From Erpobdella octoculata (taxonomy: Eukaryota > Annelida > Clitellata > Hirudinida > Erpobdellidae), in the NCBI GenBank assembly GCA_963978895.1, contig OZ022242.1:19144977-19208976 (forward strand): DNA of 64,000 nucleotides, given 5' to 3'. Position numbers and translations under genes: made by a program. The notes under the pieces were generated by a model. It did no database searches. It saw only the letters and a list, made by a program, of their open reading frames with translations, and was not told the DNA's origin. This document shows, piece by piece, positions 43,601 through 55,600 of the stretch (positions are counted from its first letter, which is position 1; every line of letters begins with the position of its first letter).

Positions 43601-46600
43601 TCATAAAATCACAGAGACAGTCGGATGACTCGTTTCAGCCAGTGCCTATTAAATCCCTTACAAGCCGTGTAGAAAAAGCGGATGATAGAATATTGCTTCA
43701 TTGTGCCTGGGAGGTGACTCGAGGCAGCAAGAGGCTTATGATTATATCATATGACACAGGTACACTAGTACGGCTATTGCGATTTGTCAACGACTGGAGA
43801 CACCTTGGACTGCTTGAATTGTGGATAGAATTTGGATCTGGGGAACATAAGCGACATCTCCCTGTCCATATTCTTGCTGATAGACTTGGCATAGATTTGC
43901 GTAGGGTTCTTGTAAAAGTGCATGTGCTGACTGGAGATGATGCTCTCAGCAAAATTGGAACTAAACATGCTGCATTTACGTGTGAGCCTCAAAGATACCT
44001 GAACAATTTTGCTGAGTCTACTGGATTGAGTGATGAATCATTTAAGTCAGCTGAAAAATACCTCGTTCGTGTGTGGATTGGAGCAGGGTGCAAGACTTCT
44101 TGTCAAACATATGACCAGGCACGATTTGAAAGTCATATTAATAGTGGTATGCCAAAGACACTGGCACAGTTGCCACCAATCTCAAGTGTCATTATGAATC
44201 ATATACAGCGAGCTTTTTACATCATACTGAATGTCCTCACTATCTTGATTGATGATGCTCCAATTCTCAGTGCAATAGATTATGGCTGGTTTTTAGATGG
44301 TACCATATTTCCTGTTGAAGGTCTTAAACCAATTCCAGAAAATATGCTGATTTTGTGCAGATGTGGTGGTAAATGTGACACCAACCGGTGTTTGTATGCA
44401 AAAGGAGAACTTCTATGTGTTATATATTGTCACATATTACATTCAGTCTCAGATTGTCACAACAAATAATTTATAGGCATTATATCTGCAAATGAAGTGC
44501 TTTTGGCGAAGTCATACCAGTTTATTATTAATATTATTAATGTCATAACATTATTAAATATGTTTTATTATTACCTTCACTGGTGACTTATAACAAACGG
44601 TATGCGGACTTTTCATCAAGGGACTGTTCATCAAGGACTTTTCATCAAGGGACTATTCATCAAGAGACTATTCGTCAAAGGACTATTCATCAAGAGGACG
44701 GTTCATCAAGAGGACGGTTCATCAAGAGGACGGTTCATCATAAGGACTGTTCATCTAAGACTATTCATCAAGAGGACTATTCATCAAATTTGGAAGCCAC
44801 TCCTCCCAAGATATTTTCAGCGTAAAGTAATTTGATGTATTTTTAAAAGACAGTTCTTCATTTTTGATAATATAAATTTTAAACATATCAAATAATTTTT
44901 AAAAAATAGTGATGGTAACCAGGGTTGTTAAGAGCGGTACAATTGGTTGACAAAATCGTTGATGACAGCACCGCTACATTTTTTTAGCTGTTCTCAGCGC
45001 TATTCGCTACCGCAACTTTTATTAAAAAACAAAAGAGGTTTTTTATATCAATTAAATGAGTTCCAATGTATTTAGTTTTTATTTGAAGTATGCATGAAAT
45101 CTGAATCTGGTTGATTGATCGACAAGCGTAGGTGTCTCTTTGAAATGTGGAACCTTTCATGACCTTGCTAAAGCGAGTGTGTGCGTCTCGTTGAAGTGTG
45201 GCAGAAGTGGTATACCGGATGTTAGTGATGTTTTGAGATGTATAGTATCCGGCTGTTTGAGTGTGTATATACTTACAGTTTGTACGAACAGTTGAAGGCA
45301 GTTTTTTTAAACTTGTTATTCAATTGTTTTTTGCTCGTTTGATCTTAAGATCTTGACGTTATTTCATGTCCAGTTGTTTTATTTACTGTATGTGACGAAT
45401 AAAATTGTTGTATATTACAACCATGTCTTCTACAAACTTGTTGATTGCTCGAGGCATAAGTGTCTTTGAAGCGTGGTCCCTTGGTGTTAAACGACCGATG
45501 CCAGATTTGACATAGCGGGCATGTGTGATGCTTTGACGTGTTTGTGGCCTTTGGTAAATGTGTACATATATGGTTTACGAAAACAGTCGAATTTAGTTTT
45601 TCTGGTGCTGTGACCGGGAGCGAAAGCGGGAGACAAGCGGAAGAGAGAGCGACCGGGAGCGTGAGAGCAAGCGGGGAAGGAAACGGGAGCGAGAGAAAAA
45701 CGACCGAAAAACCTCTAAAAACCCCGGGCAACACAAGGTACCTCACTAGTTCTATTATAAAGAATAAAGTATTTGGATGCAAGCAGAGTAGCACTGTAAA
45801 CTTGATATAGATTGCCCTACATTTTGGTAACATATTTTGGGTTGAAAATAACATCTTAAACAATTTTATTAAAATTTTTTGATAAATAGTCCGCTCGATG
45901 AATAGATGAACAGTCCTTATGATGAACCGTCTTTTTGATGAATAGTCCTCTGATGATTATTCTTTTGATGAATAGTCCCTTGATGAATAGTCCTTGATGA
46001 ACAGTCCTTTGATGAATCATCCTTTGATGAACAGTCCTAGAATCATAACAAACAATTTATCTTGTCATTGTTGGTGCGCTGGTGGCAGAGCGGTTGAGCA
46101 GAGGCGCTGGTGGCAGAGCGGTTGAGCGCTCGCCTGTCGATTGTTAGGTCGGCAGTTCAAGCCTCACCGGCGTCACCAGCGTAACTCCCTTAAGCAAGGA
46201 GTTCACTCGCATTGCTAAAGGGGTAGGCGCCTATAAATGGCTGCCTCTGCAAAGAACCCTTCAGTGGCCTTGAAGTCCTTTAGGATTTACGCCACTCTAA
46301 ATATTGTCAAACATTATTATTATTATTATTATTCTCATTGTTAAAAAATAAATCATACTTTATTAACAACATTTTCTCTGTTTTCGGCAGCCATTTTTGA
46401 TTTTGTCGGCCATATTAAATTTTATTTGTCTCGTAATTATCATAAACGAAATGATATCTCTAAAAAAATAAAGTTTTGTACACCAATTAAGTATATTAAT
46501 GTTGCCTGATTTAAAAATTTTCTTTATAATTATTGGTTGCCATTTTGAAAATTCAAGATGGCCGACTTATGCCACATTTTTGGTAATTCCACATAGTGCC

Positions 46601-49600
46601 GTTTTACAACTATATGAGTCTGCTACTCGAAAAAACATTCAAACTCCGTCCTTTTGAAAGTGTATGCGGGTCTGTATGGCAGGGCCAGGACTATAATAAA
46701 TAAAATAAGGTAACCATTGACATCATAAAATTGTCAGCAGCAAATAAATAATGAGAACGACAAGCCCTAAAAAGCAGTCAAGGGGCAAAAACAAACCATA
46801 ATAGCAAAGCAAAGGCAATCGCCAAAAAATAAAGTTAACCAAGAATACCGAATAGTAGTGAAAGAACAAAAACGCACATCAATGTACTGACGAAGTCAAC
46901 TCCCCAACAATTTTTGTAAAACATTTTTTGCACAAAAGGAATTAATTTTTTTGGAAAAATTTCCTATGACTACCAACCCCCATGGTCATTAACTATTCCT
47001 GGTATTTTTAGAAGCAAAAGTTAAGCATTTTATAAAAAAAATGTTTAGCTATTTACTTCTTTTGTGGTTTTGTAAACGTTTTATGACTCCATGGTTTTGC
47101 TGAAATGACCCTCCTGAATGTACTGACTATTTTTTCCTAAATCACATATACTTTGTTTTTAAAATTTTTAAAGTAGCTAGTTTTGAAAATAAGAATAAGC
47201 ATGCTGGATCCCACAACCAGTGTACAAAAAAAACTTTGTGCATTGGGGTTGATCGTTAGAAAGAATTTAAAAAATGAAATATAATGGTGTAAAAATAAAT
47301 TTAATATTGTAAAAAATAAAAAAAAATATAGGTAAAAAATTAGCTCTTTCGTTAAGTCACAGTTCAGTGTCATGGAAAGTACATCCATGTTTATTTTCAC
47401 ACATATAAACTACTTTAATCCCAACCTCTAACCCCTCCCTTGACATCTACTACTTTCACTGTGCAACATGTTATCTCAATTTGTTATACCTCACCAAATC
47501 ATCCACACAATTAATTTAATCATCTAAATTATTTTATACTTATTTGTTTAAAAGGAAAATTTGGCTTCACAGTTCTCTCATATTTTCACTTCATTTTGTG
47601 GCTTTTTTTGTCAAATGTTTTCCTCTCGTTGTTCATTTTACTTTTCCTTGTTCTCCCACAAATTGCACTTTCTCCAACGGATTTTCTGGATTTCTGCCCC
47701 GATGGATCTTTGGCTGAAAATTGTAAATTTGTGTTTTTTATATTGTTTTTATTATATTACTTTTTAAATTATTTATTCTAAATTTTCTTTTATAAATTTA
47801 GCAATTCAACTCAGGTGAAATGGTAGCTTATTATTTTATACAATTTCAGCTTATTCAGAGATAAATAACTTTACAGAAGAAGCTTGCAATTTAACTCGTG
47901 ACTACTATAGAGATGTTATTCGAAGCATTAACAATGAAAATCTGTTAATCTCTAGTAAACAAGGCTTTCTGGATTTTCTGCAGGGAACGGTTTGTGTTGA
48001 TGATGATACTTTTGGTTATGGTGTAACTAAGTAACTACATTTAAGATACATGTTAACATGAATCATTTAAACAGTTAAATACACAAGATTTAATCTAGGA
48101 TTATAACTTTGTAGTTTATTAATAAAAATTAATATTGAACATAATGATAATAATAATAACAATGTATGAAAAAATGTTCATAATTTAAATAAAGATAAAT
48201 AGTGTTTATTTATATAATTCAACTAATCAACTCTTATCATAAAATTGACTGTAAAATGAGTTTATTAAAAACAAGAGTTATTAATAAAATGCTAATTTCT
48301 TTTACATAAGATGTGTTCATTTAAATTCTTAAAAAAATGTCTATGTTTATTTGTCCCAGCTTTTGAATATCATGTAGGTTATGTATGCATAGCCACTGCA
48401 TTATTTGAAGTCATTTAAAGAGTAAAATAAATGAATTTATGTAAGTTTTGAACTTTTTATTTTCTTTAATTATTTTTAAATTTATTTTTTCCAACCAGGG
48501 TTGGATGGAAGGAACAATCATGTTTTATGGAAGTTATTTCACCAAAACCATCCCTTCTTACTACAACATGGCTCTTGCATTCATTCTCACTACAGGCTTC
48601 TACTTTCTCACTTTTCTTGTCATTATTGTAGCTTAGTGAGTATGTTAATTAAATTTATTATTATTCATCTTGTGTTTATTATTATTTTTTTTATTTTTGT
48701 TTAAATAACTAGCAGCACCTGTGCAGAGCGTCTCTGCATCTAGAACGTACGAAGTACTTTAGTTTTAGTGAAATGTACGATGTAGCTTAGTGAAATATAT
48801 GTGACAATTAGTTTGACAATAGAATCTTATTTGAAATTAATATCAATATTAATAATTTACTTCTTTTTGCTCATCGCAAAGTGGAATTTGTAATAATTTG
48901 TAATAGAAAAAAAAAGCTAAAGATTTTGGTAAAAAAATATAGGTACTGTAAAAGTCCTCTAGAGCAGCACCCTCAGGAGCAGCTGTTAAGAGCAACGAAC
49001 ACTTTTGCTTGGAAAGGAATTTTTTAATTTCTATCTGGCATATAGTAGCTTACCCCTGAAGAACAGACAGATACGAGAAGCAAACAGTTTTGCTCTTCCC
49101 CGGGGTGTCTGTTTTTCAGGACTTTTACTGTATTATTGTACCTGTTCTGATGTGGGATGCAGTACTTATTAAATTTTTTAATTTTCTTCAACATGGGTGT
49201 TTCTTTTGTCTCAAATTGCATTTGATTGACAATTGTAGCTCAGCGAGCAGCATCAAACAGAGGATGCTCACCTATAAGAAGCTTTCTAATCTTTCTCCAA
49301 GCCATATTCCCACTCTCCCATTGGCTGAGAAATTGTTCTGTGGGTGGGACTTTGCCATAACAGATGGAAATCAAGCAGCTTATCGGCACACAAACATTTT
49401 TAAAACTATTCAAGTAAGCATAACGGCCATTGCTTCTTATCTTTTTATTTTATTCAAGTCATTTTCATATTAAATTTTTTATGATGTCGTTTTTATTTTC
49501 TACTCTTTTTATTCATACTAGATTGGTTTTATGTATTTTCATTCTTCAGTGGGCACATGTAAGGCCGCCATGCTTATGCATGCATAAGAGGAATGAGAGT

Positions 49601-52600
49601 CTAAAAATGTACTAGGTGCAACAGGGCAGTTCCAAAATTTAGAGTTTGTTGCATACATGATATATATATGGATGGCCCTTAATCTAGAGTTGATCGTTTT
49701 CTTCATATTAAGCTCCTGTACAAGTCATTGTTTCGAGCAGACTTCCGCTTCAGTCCAATCACATTGATATGCTGTTTAACACATTCCCACCAAGTTTTAT
49801 TGACCCTGTTCGTACTGAATTGGGTCCTGCCCAGCCCATTTTCACAGGTCTAAAATCCCTATACTTGTCACAAAAACCTTGACCCAGTCTGTGCAATATT
49901 CTTATACCCTTATATTAAAACTGGAGTCAAGCTAGCAGGCGCTCGTAACATAGGAAATGTGCAGTAAAATGCATGTGTCAAGCTAACAAGCGCTCAAAAA
50001 AATTAAAAAAAAAAATATAAAAAAGTATCGGTATTTATTAAGCAACTCAAAATAACTACGTTTCATTAATTTTTATTATGAAAACCCCGAAATTTTCCTC
50101 AGAAAACCTATTTTAAATTTCTCCAAATGTAAACAAAATGACTGGTAATGTAGCGTTTGGCTTAGGCTTAATATCTCTGGTAGAAACTAATTTTTAAATA
50201 AAATCAAAATGCCATTAAATAGTAAATATGGGCTACTAAAACATATTACAAATTCAAAACTGAAAACTCCACCAAAATGTGTTACGGAACTATAAAAACT
50301 CAACAAATATTTCTCGATGTCCCAAAAATGTAATTCGCCTAAAGCAGATATCTCAAAAACTAGCCAAATGTTGATAACAAGCAAGGTGTCATTTTAAAGT
50401 TATTATGTGTTTCTATAACATATCAAACTTTCAAAATGAAAACCTAAACCAAAATATATAGCAGGCGCTCACAAACATGGTGTTTTTTCACACGAATGCT
50501 CTCATCCCATCAGTGAGTGAATAAAGCGTCTCTAAGCATAAAGCGTATATCTCAAAAACTAGCCTAATGCTGATAACAAGCAAGGTGTCATTTTAAAGCT
50601 ATTATGTGTTTCTATAACATATCAAAATTTCAAAATGAAAACCTAAACCAAAATATAGTTTTTGAGATATACGCTTTATGCTTAGAAGCGCTTTATTCAA
50701 TATTGTGAACTTGAGACCTGAGGCTCAAAACTCAATTTCACTCGAGACTTTGAAGCTAGTGTCGTAGTCTCGAATTAAAACCTAAGAGTTTTAGTTCTTT
50801 TGGAATAAAACTGTGAAATAGATTATCCATGATTTTTTTCTCCACCCATTCATTGTAAGTAGAATTCTGTTGTATCATCTTCTATGATTTCTTTCAGTGG
50901 AATGAATATTCATTTTTCTAACAAAACTTATTTTATGTTTGTTTTACTTTATTATTTTTAAGAAAGAAAATGATTTTTAACTTTTTTATGACTTGCCTAA
51001 TTTTCTGTTCTGTTTAGCAAAATATAAAATAGCAAGATTGAAATATTGCAGAAAGTAAATTTATATTGCCAAATGTTATCATAATAAATTAAATTATAAC
51101 TTTTAAAATCAAAATATTCCAGGAAGCCTGTCGTGAGATACAGCATCGCAGAAACAAAAAACCTCCAACAATCAAAGAGATTGTCCAATTATGGCTAATT
51201 CGCATCTTCATTAATATCCTTGTACTTTTTTTAATTGTACTTTCAATGGCTGGGATTGTTGCCTCTATTGTCACACAACCTAAGGTGAGTTATCCAAGAT
51301 CTTGAAAACATGACAGTTCTGTATGTCCATACAGATGTGTGTGACCATGCACCTACCTATGTTACATGCATGATTAGGGGTGTGCCATAGTTTCATAATC
51401 TGCTTCCAATTTTAATCTGTTATGGGTTTTTTTTTTCAAATTTGAGATTTAGGTCCCTAAATTAAAATTGTGGGCAATAAAATATTTGAAGGTAATTAAG
51501 CAGATTTATATAGGAAAATAAAATTTTTATGTATGGAAATGACTGTCTGTTTGTCCTTTATGTAAATTTGAACTGCTGGAGCAATCTGAATAAAATTTGG
51601 CATGGAGATAGTCCTTAAGAGGAAATGATTTTTATTGTTGATTTTAATGCACTGTAAGAATTGGAATAAATAATAATACTGATAATAATACAATCTATAG
51701 GGAAGGTTAAAAAATGATGATTTTATAAACTTTTTGGGCCTTATTGTATACTTTAGAGGCGCTGGTGGCAGAGCGGTAGAGCGTTCGCCTGTCGATCGTT
51801 AGGTCGGCAGTTCAAACCTCGCCGGCGTCACCAGCGTAACTCCCTTAAGCAAGGAGTTCACTCACATTGCTTAAGGGGTAGGTGCCTATAAATGGCTGCC
51901 TTTGCAAAGAACCCTTTCTCGCCTTTGTGCAAGACTTTGTCTTGCACAAAGGCGTGTGCTAAATCATAATAAAAAAATAAAAAAAAACTTCTTGGATTAT
52001 ATATCTCTATGAATGTTTATATAAATTGAATGCTAACCTGGGGACAGTATCGCTGGAATGCAGCTCACATGTGTTGTTAAATTTTAGGTTTTTCTTTGCC
52101 TTGCCTGATTTTATTCGAATTTTGTGATTTATTGTAGATAAGTGTGATTATTCATGTTAGAAATTCGGTATAATTCTGTTAAGGATTTAATTTTATATTT
52201 AATAAAAATGCAAATTATATTAAGCACAACCGTTGTGGGAACCAGTTTAAATAGTTTTATACAATCAGCATTATTACCAATGTCAACATTATTTTTGACT
52301 ACGTTTTGTTCAAAATAAACGTGCACGATATTTATTGGATTGTCACTTGGTCACATGGCCCTTCTCTCTTCTCAGAACTTTCTAGAGGCTGAACTCTGCT
52401 TGATAATATTTTAATAAAAGTTGTAATTGTATTCTCTCGACCAATGATTCTCAATTTTTTATAGCTGAAAATTCGTTATTTTGATGTGTTTTTTCAATGT
52501 GATAGTTTAGCTTGTTTGAGAGTACCTTTATACTGTACTGATCGTGTTGAATCGGGCTCTAAAGTTGTGATATGTTTGACAACTTTGAGATAAGAAGCAA

Positions 52601-55600
52601 ACAAAAATGTTATGCCGTATGTCTTTGGAGTCCTAATCATGTATGAAAAGTACTCACCAGAGACACAGCTCAATCTTACGTTGCTTAGGTTTGTTGATTG
52701 GTATTACAGGTCAAAATTGATGATTTGTTGATATTGGTCACAGTGTTTATTCAATGAAACACTGTTTAACAAAATGTCAACTTATTTATGAGGCTATAAA
52801 ATTTATTTAAGGAATGATAAATAAAAGATAATGCTTTGTAATTAAAACAAAAAAATAACATGAGCATTTTCAGAGGCAAATGGTAGATACCCAAACTCGA
52901 TGTACTCTTCTTTAAATTTTTGCTTGATTCATTTAGCAATGCGAGTGAACTCCTTGCTTAAGGGAGTTACGCTGGTAACGCCGGTGAGGCTCGAACTGCC
53001 GACCTGACAATCGACAGGCGAACGCTCTACCGCTCTGCCACCAGCGCCTCTATTGCAGACTTTACATTCTTTTAAACTTTCAGAACGATTGGACAAAAGT
53101 TCAGTGAATTATAGCATAAAATCGATTAAAACTTTTAAAATTTTAAAAAAGTTACAAATTTTCTGTAGAGAAATGAAGCATCAATTTTTAGTTTATTGAA
53201 AGAAAGCGATATTTAATTTTTTAATTTAAAAATTCATAATAACAAATTGTTTTTTTCCATATTGAATGAAAAGTGTCTTATATTTTAAATCCTCATATAC
53301 TTCCCATATCAAGTATTTAGAAGACTGTGGTCAATGATTTTTTATTTTATAGGCTTATTATCATTAAAAAATAATTTGTAAACAATTAGTAGCCACCGAA
53401 TTACAAAATTATAAATGAATTTTTCAAAACAAAGTTCTACGGTTCACTTGTTTGTCAACTTATTGCAGCTAAAAACACACAAAATTACAAAACTCTAACA
53501 ACTGAAAATCTACAAAAACAGTTGGTATCGCCTGCTAATTTGAAAATCTGATAATAAACACTGATACGTCACAAACTCTAACAATTCATATTGCTTCATC
53601 AAAAATTCAGAAATTATTTCATAGTTTAAAAACGTCACCAATTTCAAATACTTCTCAAAAATCTCGTGGCACACCTAAAATCTTTCATAGCACACAAGCT
53701 GAGAATCACTGGTCTAGATGAGTTGTGTCTGCTTCTCAACAGTCGCAGATGTTGGTGGAGTGCGTGATATCAAGTTTTATTATTTCAAACAAATTTTATG
53801 CAATGAAATAATAATGCTTTTAGAAGTGTCAACTTGTTAATTAATGACACCAATGAAAAGTTTTGGACCACCATGTCTGCCCGGTTACAGACTTGTATGT
53901 GTGTGAAGAAATTCAAAAATCAAAGTTCTGAAATTTGAAGTTGAAACTGGGACACCCCAAGTTACCATAGAACTCTGTAATTGTAATAGATGTGTGTAAC
54001 CATGAAACTATGTGACAGATGACTGTTATGTTGAGTTATATTTAAATAAGGAATATTTATAATAATTTAAATTTAAAAAAATTTTTAGCTCCTCTTGAAT
54101 GACAGTGTAAAAAACAGTGGTGCTTTGAAGCTGTTGATCTCATTCATTCCTCCAACTTCAGTAGTTTTCTTCAACTTTGTTATGCCGTATGTCTTTGGAG
54201 TCCTAATCATGTATGAAAAGTACTCACCAGAGACACAACTCAATCTTACGTTGCTTAGGTTTGTTGATTGGTATTACAGGTCAAAATTGATGATTTGTTG
54301 ATATTGGTCACAGTGTTTATTCAATGAAACACTGTTTAACAAAATGTCAACTTATTTATCAGGCTATAAAATTTATTTAAGGAATGATAAATAAAAGATA
54401 ATGCTTTGTAATTAAAACTAACAAATTGTGCAAATAAGTTAATTATCGACTGCAGGTCAGTTCTCATCAACTTGACATCAATATTGACCCTCGTAATAAC
54501 AATCGGTACTCAACTCATTTGTGGTAAAAAGCAGCCATGTATTACGACCGTTCCTGTTAGGAAATATTTGTTTATTATGATTAATTTTTATTTATTGTTT
54601 CAGTTGTTTTTTTATACAAAGTATTATGTTTTGTTTTAAATTTTTTTATTTGAATAATGATTAATAATAATTACAAGGATTATGGTAATTTAGTTTAGTT
54701 TTTAAATTTATATTTTAGTGTTGGGAGACTTATGTCGGGCAACAGCTGTACAAGTTGAGCCTCATTGATTTTGTTGTTGATATTGTGTCCACATTTCTTG
54801 AATTTGTTAGGAGGTGAGTAGACAGATGGATGAGAGTTAAATATGAGTAATTAAATATCGTTATTGAAAAGAACATTGAATAATATTTTCTAATTATAAA
54901 TATCTGTAACAATAATAATTTTCAAAATTTTTCTTATGTAAAAAATTACAAATTATCCTTCCTCTCTTTACTTAACTAATATAATAAAAAGTCCTTGTAA
55001 GTCTGTTTTTAGATCTTCTTCTCCTAATCACTCTTGTATTTTTTCTCTTAAGCATTCCTCTGCTAAACACTCTTTTTCCTACTCGGGTTTTTTTCTCTGG
55101 AAATCTTTTCTTTCTTCTTTTACTAACTCTATGCTACTCACTGTATTTTTTCATCGGTCGAAAACATTCTTTTTCAATCAGTTCGTGACCGAGCGAACTT
55201 GCACGCTCTGTAAATAGTGCTTAACAAACACCAGTGATTGATTAATCGATTTAAACAGATTATAGCAGAATTTGGAAGTTATGCATGATTGAATTTGTTT
55301 AATTTTTATATTGAAGAAAACTGGTAGACAGATTTCAAGAAAAAAAGTTTATAAAGTGGCTGGGATATCAGTCATTTGATGTACCAAAGAATATCATTGA
55401 TGTTGTGTACAAACAATCTATTTGCTGGTTGGATTTTTTTTTCAACTTTTATAGGCAGCCATTTTATTATTAGTTTGATGAACTTTAGTGTTTAAAACAT
55501 TGTAGTTACCTAAAATTATTTAAAAAAAAACATCTTTACCACTTTTTGTTCTAACACTTGACAAGAGGATAACTTTAGAATTACTAATAAAAGAACCAAA

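Larger units (their letters stand above)
44600..46040. repeat. Inverted pair of ~16-bp tandem arrays (fold-back)
   Basis: At about 44605-44792 units of GGACTATTCATCAAGA are repeated a dozen times. At about 45886-46040 the reverse complement (TGATGAATAGTCC) is repeated. Both arrays are bordered by ATAACAAAC on their outer sides (44592 region and 46047 region), so this may be an FB-like element of about 1.46 kb. Confidence 0.8.
41511..46536 (+). mobile_element. 5-kb element with ~170-bp inverted repeats and a PIN-like gene
   Basis: Left arm about 41511-41690, right arm about 46366-46536, inverted to each other with about 85-90% identity by eye. Shared words include ATACTTAATTGGTGTACAAA, GATATCATTTCGTTTATGAT and GACAAATAAAATTTAATA. 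Both arms end inwards with ATGG, GCCGA, AAC and GAAAATGTT, so each carries the same start-codon region in opposite directions. Inside lie a broken PIN-like gene, a pair of inverted tandem arrays, a Helitron end and a SINE. No known transposase is visible and no target duplication was found. Confidence 0.7.

Noticed and set aside
46068..46145. Functional tRNA gene (also at 51757 and 52935, and 2807)
   Set aside because: The box A and B words are there, but the cloverleaf arms do not close properly and the same core and tail follow in each copy; these are SINE heads.
41511..46536. Reading the 5-kb unit as a Polinton or other virus-like element
   Set aside because: No DNA polymerase B, integrase, protease or capsid-like frame is visible and the unit is too short.
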